64,000 bases of DNA from Sphingobacterium griseoflavum (GCF_014653155.1 NZ_BNAF01000009.1:1-64000); one strand, 5' to 3'; shown: positions 44,995 through 54,967, counted from the stretch's first letter. Numbers and translations are program-made. Notes: generated from the letters alone by a model not told the origin.

Positions 44995-46575
44995 CTAGTA
45001 CCCGACGCCAGTGCGACGCGGCTGGCGGATAGCAGGCCAGCTGCTTCCCCCTCTACTGCCTTCTGCAGGCATTACGCGCTGCTCGCGGTCAACCAGTTTA
45101 TCTTCTTGGGAGGCTTTGTAAGCCATGACTGCGGTCAAGATCACGTTATACCGTAGGTCGTCAAAGACCAGCTTGTCATAGGTGTCTAAGTTGGTATGCC
45201 AGGTATTGTTAAAATAGCCCCAAGAAAGGGAGCTTAGCATAAAGGCAGGGATACCTGCAGCAACAAACGAAGCATGATCCGATCCGCCACCACCCGGGTT
45301 TCCCGGGAAGGTCGTTTTGATATCTTGTGTAATATGGTTGGGAACAGCCTGCAGCCAACGACCGATAAAATCGTACGCGTGAATGAAACCAGAACCGTTG
45401 ATATTTTCCACACGACCGGTACCATTATCCAAATTGAATACCGCCTGCGTTTTTTCAATAATTTCTGGATTATCCAACACGAATGCCCTGGAACCATTTA
45501 GGCCCTGTTCTTCGCTGCCCCAAAGTCCAATCAAGATAGTTCGCTTCGGATTTGGGAATACAGCTTTCAATACCCGCGCAACCTCCATCATGGCTAAGGT
45601 TCCGGTGCCATTATCTGTTGCGCCAGATCCTCCTTCCCAAGAATCAAGGTGTGCGGAAAGGATGACATATTCATTCGGAAGTTCTGTCCCTTTAATTTGC
45701 GCAATCGTATTGAAGGACGGGACAGTGCCCAAGTCTTTCGAACTTGTTTCGATTTTTACTTTCGGAGTAATACCATTTTTTGCGAGTCGGTAAAGCAACC
45801 CATAGTCTTCGAGCGAAATATCCACAGAAGGGACCTTATTTGTCCTTGCGCCAAAGATCTTATTTGCGCCGAATTCTTTAGACCAAAAACTGGACAAGAC
45901 GCCAAGCGCACCCGCCTCTTCGAGCTTGCCCGGTATAGAGTTTACTGAGAGTCCTGTTTTACGAATGTTTGCGTTGTATGCCTGCACCATTGAATCGCGC
46001 TCGTTCTTCATCTGTTCAAAAGATTCGGCACGTGCATACTTCTCCCAGTCATGATCAGGACGTCCCGTTGGCTGATACATCGAGGTCATCACATATTTGC
46101 CTTTTACCTTCGGCAACCATGCTGCAAAATCTGCAGAGTCTTTAAATGCGGGAAGAACGATTACTTCTCCTTCGATGGCCTTTCCCTTTGTGGAGGGGCT
46201 CCAGGCTAATTGTGTTCCGGCAAGCGTTTTTAACCGTGGGGAAGTCATATCGATATGGGAGATACCGCGCTCCCAGCCGCGCCATTCGCCAAATTGCTGT
46301 TTCTCGGCTTCCAGTCCCCAGCTTTGAAAAGTTTTCACCGCCCAGTCGTTGGCTTTATTCATCTGTGGTGTGCCAACGAGCCTTGGTCCTACCACATCTA
46401 ACAACTGAAAAGCTAAATTCTCTAGCTGGGAATTTCCAGTTGCTTCGTGCACTATCTTTTCTACGATAGGGTCGAGCTGCTGCGCTTTCGATCCGCCATA
46501 TTGCGCAAAGGCGTTAGCGCCCGCGAACAAGGTAACAGCGCATAGGGTCAACCGTAAATTTTGTTGTAAAGTCAT
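44995..46575 (-). CDS. M28 family zinc metallopeptidase, secreted
   Basis: A 526-residue peptidase with signal peptide (about 1-24, ending NAFAQ), a protease-associated-like insertion and the M28 zinc core: SAHLDSWEGGSGATDNGTG (metal His and Asp, about 307), the LWGSEEQGLNGS glutamate pair, the NLDNGTG aspartate and the late WHTNLDTYDKL histidine. The family contains aminopeptidases and carboxypeptidase Q-like enzymes. Presumably a periplasmic or outer-membrane exopeptidase for nutrient peptides. Confidence 0.92.
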   Translation of the reverse strand: MTLQQNLRLTLCAVTLFAGANAFAQYGGSKAQQLDPIVEKIVHEATGNSQLENLAFQLLDVVGPRLVGTPQMNKANDWAVKTFQSWGLEAEKQQFGEWRGWERGISHIDMTSPRLKTLAGTQLAWSPSTKGKAIEGEVIVLPAFKDSADFAAWLPKVKGKYVMTSMYQPTGRPDHDWEKYARAESFEQMKNERDSMVQAYNANIRKTGLSVNSIPGKLEEAGALGVLSSFWSKEFGANKIFGARTNKVPSVDISLEDYGLLYRLAKNGITPKVKIETSSKDLGTVPSFNTIAQIKGTELPNEYVILSAHLDSWEGGSGATDNGTGTLAMMEVARVLKAVFPNPKRTILIGLWGSEEQGLNGSRAFVLDNPEIIEKTQAVFNLDNGTGRVENINGSGFIHAYDFIGRWLQAVPNHITQDIKTTFPGNPGGGGSDHASFVAAGIPAFMLSSLSWGYFNNTWHTNLDTYDKLVFDDLRYNVILTAVMAYKASQEDKLVDREQRVMPAEGSRGGSSWPAIRQPRRTGVGY

Positions 46576-46760
46576 GTATCTGTTGATTAGTTGTCGCCTT
46601 AAATTTCGCTAATTTTAAGTGAAAACAGAAGTTTGTGACTACAATTTTACGCGTTGAGGGTCGTCAATTGGATCATTAACGATGTTCATTTATTGCGATG
46701 CAGGTGTGGAGGTTGAAGTTTGTTTTGTAATCATTCGTCGCAGCACACGTGATGGCTTTC

Positions 46761-46808
46761 CTGCAAAAAAATCCCCGATCGTGAAACGTTTCGGGGATCT
46801 TTTTGCAG
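46761..46808 (-). terminator. Rho-independent terminator of pgi
   Basis: A long hairpin: 8-bp GC-rich stem with an 11-nt loop, extended by A/T pairs and CTGCA/TGCAG-like ends. On the minus strand seven T follow the stem. It ends pgi and protects the space before the M28 gene. Confidence 0.85.
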
Positions 46809-46836
46809 GCCTATTTGCTTGGATTGCACAGCAGGC

Positions 46837-48483
46837 TTACCGCCAATTTTTATACTGGTTAATCAATCCGTTTGTTGATGAGTCATGCGTGTCGACCTGT
46901 TCCTCACTAACCAGTTCTGGCAGAATTTTGTTGGCCAATTGTTTTCCCAGTTCCACACCCCATTGATCGAAACTGTAGATGTTCCAAATTACACCTTGGA
47001 CAAAGATTTTGTGCTCATAAAGTGCGATCAATGTGCCGAGTGTGTATGGTGTGATTTTTTTTAGCAGGAAGGAGTTCGTTGGTCTATTGCCTTCAAAGAC
47101 TTTAAAGTTTTTGATCACATCAATTTCCTGTTCTGATTTGCCAGATTTCTTTAATTCTGCAACAACTTCTTCTTCGCTTTTTCCATTCATAAGCGCTTCT
47201 GTCTGAGCAAAAAAGTTTGACAGGAGCAGCTGGTGATGGTCTCCTAGCGGGTTTAGTGAAACTGCTGGTGCAATGAAGTCGCAAGGGATCAACTTGGTGC
47301 CTTGATGAATCAACTGGTAGAAAGCATGCTGTCCATTCGTTCCCGGTTCTCCCCAAATGATGGGCCCAGTTTGGTAATCGACACGATTTCCATTTCGGTC
47401 AATGTATTTCCCATTGCTCTCCATATCGCCCTGTTGGAAGTACGCAGCAAATCGATGCAGGTATTGATCATATGGTAGGATAGCATGGCTCTCCGCATCG
47501 AAGAAATTATTGTACCATACGCCTAGTAGAGCCATTACAACGGGAATATTTCGCTCTAGTTCCGTATCACGGAAGTGCTTATCGGCGCTATCTGCGCCCT
47601 GAAGTAGCGCTTCAAAATTGTCGTAGCCGATGCCTAAGGAAATGGACAAACCAATAGCTGACCACAGCGAATATCGCCCACCGACCCAATCCCAAAATTC
47701 AAACATATTTTGGGTGTCTATTCCGAAAGCAGACACACCTTCTGCGTTTGTGCTTAATGCCACGAAGTGCTTTGCCACGTCAGCTTCCATAGCTCCCGCT
47801 CCCAAGAACCAATTTTTGGCCGATTGCGCGTTGGCCATGGTTTCTTGTGTGGTAAATGTTTTTGATGCAATTAAAAATAGGGTAGTTTCCGGATCAAGAC
47901 CTTTTAACGTTTCTGCAATATGTGTACCGTCAACGTTTGATACAAAATGGAGATTAAGCCTGGTCTTGTAAGCTTTTAAGGCCTCTGTTACCATAACGGG
48001 ACCGAGATCAGATCCGCCGATGCCGATATTGACAACGTCCGTAATGGCTTTGCCCGTGAATCCTTTCCATTCGCCGGAGATAATACGATGGGTAAAGGCT
48101 TTCATGTGATCCAGGACGGCCCTGACTTTAGGCATCACATCTTCACCATCTACAAGAACAGGATCGTTGGATTGATTGCGAAGCGCGGTGTGCAATACAG
48201 GGCGACCCTCTGTCACATTTATTTTTTCACCAGCGAACATAGCGGTAATAGCCTCTTTCAATTTACATTCGTTGGCCAGCTGCATAAGAAGGGCAAAGGT
48301 TTCATCTGTGATCCTATTCTTCGAAAAATCGAACAGCATGTCTTCCAGTTGGATAGAGAATTTTTTAAAACGTTGTGCATCTTCCGAAAAAAGCTCCTTC
48401 AGCGATTTTTCGTTGACCGTGATGTAATGATCCGCTAAATATTTGTACGCTTGCGTGGTAGTGAAGTCGATGTTTGGAAACAT
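46837..48483 (-). CDS. pgi: Glucose-6-phosphate isomerase
   Basis: A 548-residue Pgi that interconverts glucose-6-phosphate and fructose-6-phosphate. [17 protein letters not shown] (about 142-158), the [16 protein letters not shown] block and the catalytic [23 protein letters not shown] region are present. Its length equals E. coli Pgi. The frame also begins at TTG 48507, but a perfect -7 box covers that codon, so ATG 48483 is the start. Confidence 0.97.
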   Translation of the reverse strand: MFPNIDFTTTQAYKYLADHYITVNEKSLKELFSEDAQRFKKFSIQLEDMLFDFSKNRITDETFALLMQLANECKLKEAITAMFAGEKINVTEGRPVLHTALRNQSNDPVLVDGEDVMPKVRAVLDHMKAFTHRIISGEWKGFTGKAITDVVNIGIGGSDLGPVMVTEALKAYKTRLNLHFVSNVDGTHIAETLKGLDPETTLFLIASKTFTTQETMANAQSAKNWFLGAGAMEADVAKHFVALSTNAEGVSAFGIDTQNMFEFWDWVGGRYSLWSAIGLSISLGIGYDNFEALLQGADSADKHFRDTELERNIPVVMALLGVWYNNFFDAESHAILPYDQYLHRFAAYFQQGDMESNGKYIDRNGNRVDYQTGPIIWGEPGTNGQHAFYQLIHQGTKLIPCDFIAPAVSLNPLGDHHQLLLSNFFAQTEALMNGKSEEEVVAELKKSGKSEQEIDVIKNFKVFEGNRPTNSFLLKKITPYTLGTLIALYEHKIFVQGVIWNIYSFDQWGVELGKQLANKILPELVSEEQVDTHDSSTNGLINQYKNWR

Positions 48484-48504
48484 AAAGTATACTGTTGTTT
48501 GTAT

Positions 48505-48512
48505 CAAAGATA
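48505..48512 (-). promoter_or_regulatory. -7 box of pgi (TATCTTTG)
   Basis: A perfect TAnnTTTG box on the minus strand with predicted start near 48498 and a leader of about 15 bases. Confidence 0.6.
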
Positions 48513-48616
48513 AGTATTGGAATAGTTAATTCTAAAAAATTATCCTGAAACATAGGTATTTTGCGATATCGTCATACGTAATTACGTTTTTACATATTTA
48601 CTTTTTACTTTTGGCT

Positions 48617-49700
48617 ATGACCAAAGAACAGATTCAAGACTTGAGGGATCGCGTAACATCCCTGAGGAGGCATCTTTGACATCGATGCCAAGAAAGCAGA
48701 AGTTGCTGCGCTTACAGCGATCACATTGAAAGCCGACTTTTGGGATGCCCCCAAAGCGGCGGAGAAAGTTTTACATGAGATAAAGAACCTCAAGGTTTGG
48801 ACTGAACATTTTGATCAGGTCAGTGCTGCTGTTGAAGATGCTGGCGTTATGTACGAATTTATGCAATCGGGGGATGCTACGGATCAGGACGCGGAAGGGC
48901 AATATCAGGAGGCTTTGGCGCAGATAGAAGAGCTGGAATTTAAAAACATGCTGAGCGCTGAAGAAGACCAATTGGATGCCATCCTTCAGATTACAGCGGG
49001 TGCTGGTGGCACGGAATCCTGCGATTGGGCGGCGATGCTGATGCGCATGTATATTATGTGGGGCGAAAAGCATGGCTGTAAGGTGACGGAGCAGGACTAC
49101 CAAGAAGGTGATGTAGCGGGTATCAAGACCGTTACGCTGCAGTTTTCCGGTCTTTTCGCCTATGGATACCTAAAAGGAGAGAATGGTGTACATCGATTGG
49201 TACGGATCTCTCCGTTCGATTCAAATGCCAAACGACACACGTCGTTTGCGTCTGTTTATGTCTACCCCTTGGTGGATGATAACATCGAGATTGAAGTGAG
49301 GGATGCGGAGATTGAATGGGATACATTTCGTTCTGGCGGGGCTGGCGGACAAAACGTGAACAAGGTGGAAACAGCCGTTCGTTTACATCACAAACCTACA
49401 GGAATCATTATCAAAAACCAAGAGTCGCGTTCGCAGTTGCAGAACAAAGAAAATGCACTCCGGTTGCTGAAATCGCAACTCTACGAAATTGAGATGCGCA
49501 AACGCCAAGAAGCAACGGCAGCTATCGAAGGCTCGAAAAAGAAGATTGAGTGGGGCTCGCAGATTAGGAATTATGTATTACATCCTTACAAGTTGATCAA
49601 GGATCTACGAACGGGCACGGAGACTTCTAATACGCAGGCAGTTTTAGATGGCGATTTGGATGAATTTTTGAAATCCTATTTGATGGAGTTTGGTGGATAA
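48617..49700 (+). CDS. prfB: Peptide chain release factor 2, with programmed +1 frameshift
   Basis: RF2 is encoded in two frames: 48617-48676 reads 20 codons to CAT CTT followed by an in-frame TGA (48677-48679); skipping T48677 joins the second frame, 48678-49700, giving 360 residues. The site CTTTGAC is preceded by AGGAGG three bases upstream, the classical internal Shine-Dalgarno. RF2 hallmarks in the product: SPF tripeptide for stop recognition (RISPFDS) and the GGQ motif ([10 protein letters not shown]). It terminates at UGA and UAA and limits its own synthesis through the UGA. Confidence 0.97.
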
Positions 49701-49721
49701 ACGTAGCGAGAGATTAAATGG

Positions 49722-49755
49722 AGGAGGAATGTTTTTCATTCCTCCTTTGTTTTTT
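49722..49755 (+). terminator. Rho-independent terminator of prfB
   Basis: A 10-bp stem (49722-49731 with 49737-49746), 5-nt loop of T, followed by TTTGTTTTTT. It overlaps the extreme 3' end of the convergent dcd gene. Confidence 0.85.
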
Positions 49756-50290
49756 AAAACGCATTTTTCCACATCATGCTTTCAACAGGTCGGATAGTTT
49801 TGTTGTTGTATTTCGCATTCCCCTTGGTGTTGTACATCGTTTCAATATCTCCCTCCACAACGAAATAAATCAGTTGTCCGATAGGCATACCTGCATACAC
49901 ACGTACAGGTTGAGCCACCGAAATCTCCAAGGTCCATGTGTTGCAGAAACCCACATCACCCTTGCCAGCTGTAGCGTGAATGTCTATGCCGAGGCGACCC
50001 GTGCTAGACTTGCCCTCAAGGAAGGGAACGTGTCCATGCGATTCGGTGTACTCGAGGGTCACACCAAGGTACAGTGTTTCAGGGCGAAGGATAAAACCTT
50101 CTTCAGGAATCTCGAAATGAACGATTTCGTTATGCTTCTTGGCATCTAATATGTCATCTTTATAGGTCGCTAGATATTTTCCTAAATGGACATCATAGGA
50201 ATTTGTTCCCAAACATTTTCTGTCGAAAGGTTCGATCACGATCACGCCCTTTTCAATTTCCTCTAAAATTCTTTTATCTGATAGTATCAT
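49754..50290 (-). CDS. dcd: dCTP deaminase
   Basis: A 178-residue enzyme that deaminates dCTP to dUTP for thymidylate synthesis. The SSTGRLGIDIHATAGKGDVGF region (about 101-121) and the conserved GVTLEYTESHG block are present. The start at ATG 50290 gives MILSDKRILEEI, the usual beginning; the frame extends to 50320 but that ATG adds ten unlikely residues. Confidence 0.95.
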   Translation of the reverse strand: MILSDKRILEEIEKGVIVIEPFDRKCLGTNSYDVHLGKYLATYKDDILDAKKHNEIVHFEIPEEGFILRPETLYLGVTLEYTESHGHVPFLEGKSSTGRLGIDIHATAGKGDVGFCNTWTLEISVAQPVRVYAGMPIGQLIYFVVEGDIETMYNTKGNAKYNNKTIRPVESMMWKNAF

Positions 50291-50463
50291 GTGCTGTAGT
50301 CGTATCCTCTTTTCAGGCATTGAAAACGAAGTCCAAAAATACAGTATTGCTTCAATTTCAACAACTTTTAACTTTTTATTTTATAACGGTTGTTGCATTA
50401 TTCTTAAAGTTCGTAATTTAGGGTTATATTAAAACGTAAAATTTTTATTTTCATCCAATCAGC

Positions 50464-51111
50464 ATGGGATTAGTATATCTACGGGAACTTAACAGCGATA
50501 CAAAATTTGCCATATGGAAGATCGAAGAAACGGTAGAAGAATTATTGGGTCGATTGCAGTTGGATGCACGGGAGAAGGCAAAACTGGAGAGCCTCTCTAA
50601 GGGAAAGCGCACATTACATTGGCTAGCGACCCGTGTGCTGCTTCGCTACCTATTAAAAACCGAGGAATATATTGCATGCCCATCCGATGAAAATGGCAAA
50701 CCTTTTTTGCCTGATTATCCGTATAAAATTTCGTTAACCCATTCCTATGACTATGCTGGCGTTCTGATGAGTCTGCGGGGAGAATGTGGTATGGATTTGG
50801 AAATTGTAAAAGACAAGGTTTTACGTATCAAGGAAAAATTCTTAAAGGTGCAAGAGTTGGCCTTCATTCAAGGCGATAACATCGAACAGCTTTATGCTTG
50901 CTGGTGTGCGAAGGAAGCTGTTTATAAGTTACAGGGCAATAAGGGCGTTTCATTTTTGGAAGACATGACCATTTTACCCTTTCAGTATCGTCCGCAGGGC
51001 GTAATGACTTTAATGCTGCGTAAAGAAAAGAAAAGCTACGCCTTTCAGGTTTATTACGAAAAGTTTCAAAACTACATGCTGGGATATGTCATAGACGAGG
51101 CTAATCCTTAA
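50464..51111 (+). CDS. 4'-phosphopantetheinyl transferase superfamily protein
   Basis: A 215-residue Sfp/AcpT-like enzyme that loads the phosphopantetheine arm onto acyl or peptidyl carrier proteins. Magnesium-binding GMDLEIV (about 101-107) and WCAKEAVYKLQG (about 143-154) are in place. It may serve fatty-acid synthase and the pigment cluster at the right edge; that link is inference. It ends in an 11-base overlap with the convergent TPR gene. Confidence 0.9.
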   Translation: MGLVYLRELNSDTKFAIWKIEETVEELLGRLQLDAREKAKLESLSKGKRTLHWLATRVLLRYLLKTEEYIACPSDENGKPFLPDYPYKISLTHSYDYAGVLMSLRGECGMDLEIVKDKVLRIKEKFLKVQELAFIQGDNIEQLYACWCAKEAVYKLQGNKGVSFLEDMTILPFQYRPQGVMTLMLRKEKKSYAFQVYYEKFQNYMLGYVIDEANP

Positions 51112-52213
51112 AAAGTTCTTGGCGTAGGTCGTCATAGCTTTTAAGGGCATCCTCTGCTTTGTTTAGCTCGTGCTGGCTCATGTATATTTGCCCTAGCTTA
51201 TCGACGATCGCCAGTTGAAGCAGTTTATTATCTTCAGTTTTGGCCAGTGCATCTGCTTGCAAAAACTCCTTTTGCGCCACAGTGTAGTTTTTTTGGATAA
51301 ATTTTGAAAAGGCTAACATGTATTCGATTTCGGCACGGGAGTTAGGGTAATTTTTAGCCTTTGCAAGATCTCTGGCCTGTATCAAAAACCATTGTGCTTC
51401 GGTGTGCTTGTTTTGCAACTGATATATTTTAGCCAATGTCTGCCAAGCGTTTATCTTATGCTCATAGGCTTTGACCTTGTTCAATAAGGGGATTGCTTTC
51501 CGGATAATATTGTTTTCGGCAGACCGGTAATCCTTGTCATATGCTTGGACCAATGCGATCTTCACCAAAGCGTTGGCTTGCTCGACGGTTTGTTGCTGCT
51601 TTAATGCGTGCTTGTAGTAAGATTCTTGAAAAAAACCTGCCTCTTGTATGTTTTTGTCAAATAAATAGACGTTCCCCAAATTGTATTGTATCGTGGCCAC
51701 ATCCATGGTGTTTGGGGTCTTTTGCGCCTGTTGCAGTGCGCTTTGCAGCAATCCTATGGTTTGATGTATCGCACCAGCGCGTAAGGAGTTTGCCGCATAT
51801 GCATGTAATAACCCATATGCCGCGCTGTAGTTTCCCCGTAGAATCTCTTGTTCAACTAAATTATTCCAAGCGAGCGGAGTCTCTGGAGTTGGCGACAATA
51901 GGTATTGAATATGCCCGAGATTGCTGGTCGATTTAAAGTCTTCGAGCAATTGCTGAAAATCCAACGCACGATCGATGCTATCCTGAAATGCTGTTTTCTC
52001 ATTGTAAGAGTCGATCAGCAATTCTTCGCGCGTCCGGGGCGCTGGAAGCACGTACACTTTCGGTCCAATACCGTTGAAGTTGGTGTCATACTTATTGACA
52101 TAACCCGCAGGATCAAGTGTCTCCATTTTTGCCTGCGCAGCAGCGTATTCGACGGAGAAAACCTGCCGAGCGAGAAAAGACATTACAAAACCATACTTTA
52201 TCCATGCATACAT
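51101..52213 (-). CDS. Tetratricopeptide repeat protein, probably exported
   Basis: A 370-residue protein with a moderately hydrophobic N terminus (about 1-28, ending AAAQA) that may be a signal sequence, followed by helical repeats; clear TPR units near 140, 180, 255, 295 and 335. No catalytic motif. A perfect -7 box (TACATTTG, 52236-52243) sits about 23 bases upstream of the ATG. Function unknown. Confidence 0.78.
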   Translation of the reverse strand: MYAWIKYGFVMSFLARQVFSVEYAAAQAKMETLDPAGYVNKYDTNFNGIGPKVYVLPAPRTREELLIDSYNEKTAFQDSIDRALDFQQLLEDFKSTSNLGHIQYLLSPTPETPLAWNNLVEQEILRGNYSAAYGLLHAYAANSLRAGAIHQTIGLLQSALQQAQKTPNTMDVATIQYNLGNVYLFDKNIQEAGFFQESYYKHALKQQQTVEQANALVKIALVQAYDKDYRSAENNIIRKAIPLLNKVKAYEHKINAWQTLAKIYQLQNKHTEAQWFLIQARDLAKAKNYPNSRAEIEYMLAFSKFIQKNYTVAQKEFLQADALAKTEDNKLLQLAIVDKLGQIYMSQHELNKAEDALKSYDDLRQELFKD

Positions 52214-52235
52214 AACCTACCAATTTCGATTTTAT

Positions 52236-52243
52236 CAAATGTA
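52236..52243 (-). promoter_or_regulatory. -7 box of the TPR gene (TACATTTG)
   Basis: A perfect TAnnTTTG match on the minus strand, start predicted near 52229. No good -33 element was found. Confidence 0.5.
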
Positions 52244-52306
52244 TAAAATCTTTCTTAGAGAGACAGCTCCTCTCCTTTATTTGGTTTTGCAAATTATCAG
52301 CAGAGG

Positions 52307-52335
52307 CCGTAAATATCGATTTACGGCGATATTTA
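52307..52335. repeat. Two overlapping, mutually exclusive hairpins
   Basis: A 7-bp stem CCGTAAA/TTTACGG (52307-52313 with 52320-52326) overlaps a 9-bp stem TAAATATCG/CGATATTTA (52310-52318 with 52327-52335). They share bases and cannot form together. They lie in the 372-base gene-free space between the TPR gene and the tail-specific protease. Confidence 0.5.
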
Positions 52336-52387
52336 ACCTACTTTAACACTTGTGTATTGATTTCACAAACCCTAGGTATGTAATTGA

Positions 52388-52418
52388 ATATTTACACAAT
52401 ATTTGGCGGGATATTTGG
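52388..52418. repeat. Phased ATATTT repeats upstream of the tail-specific protease
   Basis: ATATTT occurs at 52388, 52399 and 52411, spaced 11 and 12 bases, the last two extended to ATATTTGG. Such spacing places them on one face of the helix, as expected for a cooperatively bound regulator. The rest of this gene-free space shows no ORF. Confidence 0.4.
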
Positions 52419-52585
52419 TTATCAAAACGTAAATTTAGTAGCTAATGATGGGGTTGTTTCGATTTAATTGCATTCTGTCCTCATTTTATACTTCGTTTTC
52501 AGTATTTTTAGCGCGAGTAAAAAAGTAGTTAATCGCTTGTGTAAGGAAAGAATAACAATTAATGTATTTAAATAATCTCTCTTAT

Positions 52586-54706
52586 ATGTTTAAGAATATA
52601 GTATTTGGTCTGGCATTTATATCTGTGGTTGCCTGTGGATCAAAACCCCGTGTGAATTTGGATGAGGGGATGTTGGAGTTGAAGCCATCTGCGCAGCATG
52701 AAGTGATTGCTTCGGAAGTGGCCAATCTTTTGGAAAATTACAGTTATAAAAAAGTTCCGATGACGGATTCTCTTTCCCGCATAGTGTTTGCGAATCTTTT
52801 AAAGTCGATGGATCAGGGACGTAACTACCTGTTACAATCGGATGTAGACGATTTTAAGAAATTTGAAAATACGATTAGCCAAGACTTCCGGAAAGGCGAT
52901 CTTTCTTCTCCATTTTACATGTTTAACATATATTCCAAAAGATATCTGGAAGCAATGGAGTATGCATTAACGCAGGTTGACGTGGACCATGACTTCACGG
53001 TTAACGAGAATTATATCGCGTACCGGGAGAAGCTTCCGTACTTTAAAACCGACGAGGAGCTGAAGGATCAGTGGCGTAAACGGGTAAAGTATGATTTGTT
53101 GAACCTTAAGTTGACTAGTACCGATAAGGATTCCATAAATGTGGAGAAACACAAAGAGACTCTCCGGAAAAGATATCAAAACATCATCTCCCAAGCGAAG
53201 AAAACCAATTCGAATGATGCCTTTCAATTAATCATGACTTCATTAACGGATGCCGTGGATCCGCATACAACCTATTACAATCCATCTTTTGCACAAGCTT
53301 TTAATGAAGGTATGTCCAACACATTTGAGGGAATTGGCGCACGATTACAGATGGAAAATGAGATGGTGACCATTAAAGAAGTTATCGCGGGGGGGCCTGC
53401 TTTCAAAGACAAGAGCCTACATGTCGACGACCGCATAATTGGTGTGGCGCAAGGCGATGGCGAGTTCGAAGATATTATCGGTTGGCGTTTGGACGCTGCA
53501 GTAGCCAAAATCAAGGGCCCTAAAGGTACAACGGTCCGCTTAAAGATTATCCCTGCCGGTCAAGAGTTGACTGCCCAACCGAAAGTCGTTGCATTGAAGC
53601 GGGAGAAAATCGTCGTGGCAGAAGAGTCGGCGCAGAAAGAAATAAAACAGGTGAGGGGCGAGGACGGCAAGATGTATAAAATTGGATTAATCAAATTGCC
53701 GAAATTCTATATCGACTTTGACGCGTACCGGAAGCGTGATCCAAACTACAAAAGTACCACACGTGATGTACGCTTGATTTTAGACACTTTGCGTCAGGAA
53801 AAGGTGGACGCCGTGGTGCTTGATCTGCGCAATAATGGGGGAGGTTCGTTGCAGGAAGCCATTGAACTGACTGGACTATTTATTGATAAAGGGCCTGTCG
53901 TACAAGTACGAGATGTCAGAAATAGGGTGGAGGTCGATAGCGATGAACAAGCTGGTGTATCTTGGGATGGACCGTTTGGTGTGCTGATTAATCGCTTTTC
54001 TGCGTCCGCCTCTGAAATATTTGCAGGAGCCATTCAAGATTATGGACGTGGTATTATTTTAGGATCACAGTCCTACGGTAAGGGTACGGTGCAATCCGCG
54101 ATAGAAATGTCGCGTTTTATCAGCGCAACCAACAAGTTATTGTTGAAAGCAAAAGGGGATGATAAAGACCCGGACACACCAAATGGTGCTCCCGAGTTTG
54201 GCCAAATTAATATTACCATGGGGAAATTCTACCGTGTGAATGGAAGTAGTACGCAACATAAAGGCGTGACACCTGATGTGGTATTCCCTACGCAGTATAC
54301 GGCGGAAAAATTTGGCGAGAGCTCAGAGCCGTCTGCACTGCCCTGGGACCAGATCAATGCTTCAACTTTCAAACGTGTAGCTGATTTAACCAGCGTAAAC
54401 CAAAAGCTCACTGGTATTCACCAAGCGCGGATGAAAAAATCGCCGGAGTATCAATATCTATTGGAAGACATTGACGAGTTTAAAAAACTGGATTCTATTC
54501 AGGAAATTAGTTTGAACCAGGTAGCATTGCAGAAAGAGCGAGATAAAGCTAAAGCAAAGAATAGGGCTCGTATCAATAAAGGTTTGGAGTTACGTGGGCT
54601 TCCGCTTTGGAAAGAGGGTGAACCGCAACCAAAAACAGAATTCGATTTTGTTTTGGACGAGAGTTTGAATGTGGTTGCTGATTTTATCAAACTGGTGACG
54701 AAATAG
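52586..54706 (+). CDS. prc: Carboxy-terminal processing (tail-specific) protease, S41 family lipoprotein
   Basis: A 706-residue protein with a lipoprotein signal (lipobox VVAC, Cys15), an N-terminal helical domain, a PDZ domain (about 235-320; MVTIKEVIAGGPAFKD), the S41 core with catalytic Ser in NRFSASASEIFAG and Lys in SYGKGTVQ, and the C-terminal DUF3340-like part of Prc/Tsp. It degrades or trims periplasmic proteins by their C-terminal tails. The frame allows ATG 52562; ATG 52586 gives a proper signal peptide. Confidence 0.93.
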   Translation: MFKNIVFGLAFISVVACGSKPRVNLDEGMLELKPSAQHEVIASEVANLLENYSYKKVPMTDSLSRIVFANLLKSMDQGRNYLLQSDVDDFKKFENTISQDFRKGDLSSPFYMFNIYSKRYLEAMEYALTQVDVDHDFTVNENYIAYREKLPYFKTDEELKDQWRKRVKYDLLNLKLTSTDKDSINVEKHKETLRKRYQNIISQAKKTNSNDAFQLIMTSLTDAVDPHTTYYNPSFAQAFNEGMSNTFEGIGARLQMENEMVTIKEVIAGGPAFKDKSLHVDDRIIGVAQGDGEFEDIIGWRLDAAVAKIKGPKGTTVRLKIIPAGQELTAQPKVVALKREKIVVAEESAQKEIKQVRGEDGKMYKIGLIKLPKFYIDFDAYRKRDPNYKSTTRDVRLILDTLRQEKVDAVVLDLRNNGGGSLQEAIELTGLFIDKGPVVQVRDVRNRVEVDSDEQAGVSWDGPFGVLINRFSASASEIFAGAIQDYGRGIILGSQSYGKGTVQSAIEMSRFISATNKLLLKAKGDDKDPDTPNGAPEFGQINITMGKFYRVNGSSTQHKGVTPDVVFPTQYTAEKFGESSEPSALPWDQINASTFKRVADLTSVNQKLTGIHQARMKKSPEYQYLLEDIDEFKKLDSIQEISLNQVALQKERDKAKAKNRARINKGLELRGLPLWKEGEPQPKTEFDFVLDESLNVVADFIKLVTK

Positions 54707-54732
54707 AGGGTTGCAATCTTATTTAAATAGCA

Positions 54733-54763
54733 GGGGCTACGCATAAGCGTAGCCCCTTTTTTT
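54733..54763 (+). terminator. Rho-independent terminator of the tail-specific protease
   Basis: A 10-bp perfect GC-rich stem (54733-54742 with 54747-54756), loop ATAA, followed by seven T. Confidence 0.93.
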
Positions 54764-54967
54764 GTAATGAGCTAAAAATTGCTTGGCGAAATGTGGTTAT
54801 GTAGGGTATGGTTGATGATTGTATTGTGGAGGGTACAAGCTGGCCAAATCGACAGCGCATGCCTATTGTTCATTGCTCCTTTTGTGGAGATGATTCGAGA
54901 CGATAGACATTAACGATGTGGAAGGTTTCGGCGTCGGGTTTCAGGTTAAATTAGGTCGGGGGATCAT
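54764..54967. other. Gene-free stretch between two terminators
   Basis: No credible ORF, RNA gene or promoter was seen here. Together with the flanking hairpins it forms the 368-base space between the protease gene and the convergent sugar transporter gene. Confidence 0.5.

Noticed and set aside
46682-46966. 94-residue plus-strand frame running from the M28/pgi spacer into pgi
   Set aside because: It spans the pgi terminator and the antisense of pgi, and has no recognisable domain.
48726-49700. RF2 starting at ATG 48726 as a simple single-frame gene
   Set aside because: It would lack the first 36 residues; the upstream frame with the frameshift site is clearly intact.
54697-54720. GGGTTGCAATC after the protease gene, resembling the complement of a metK-leader block
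   Set aside because: Only about ten bases match and none of the other helices is present; chance similarity.
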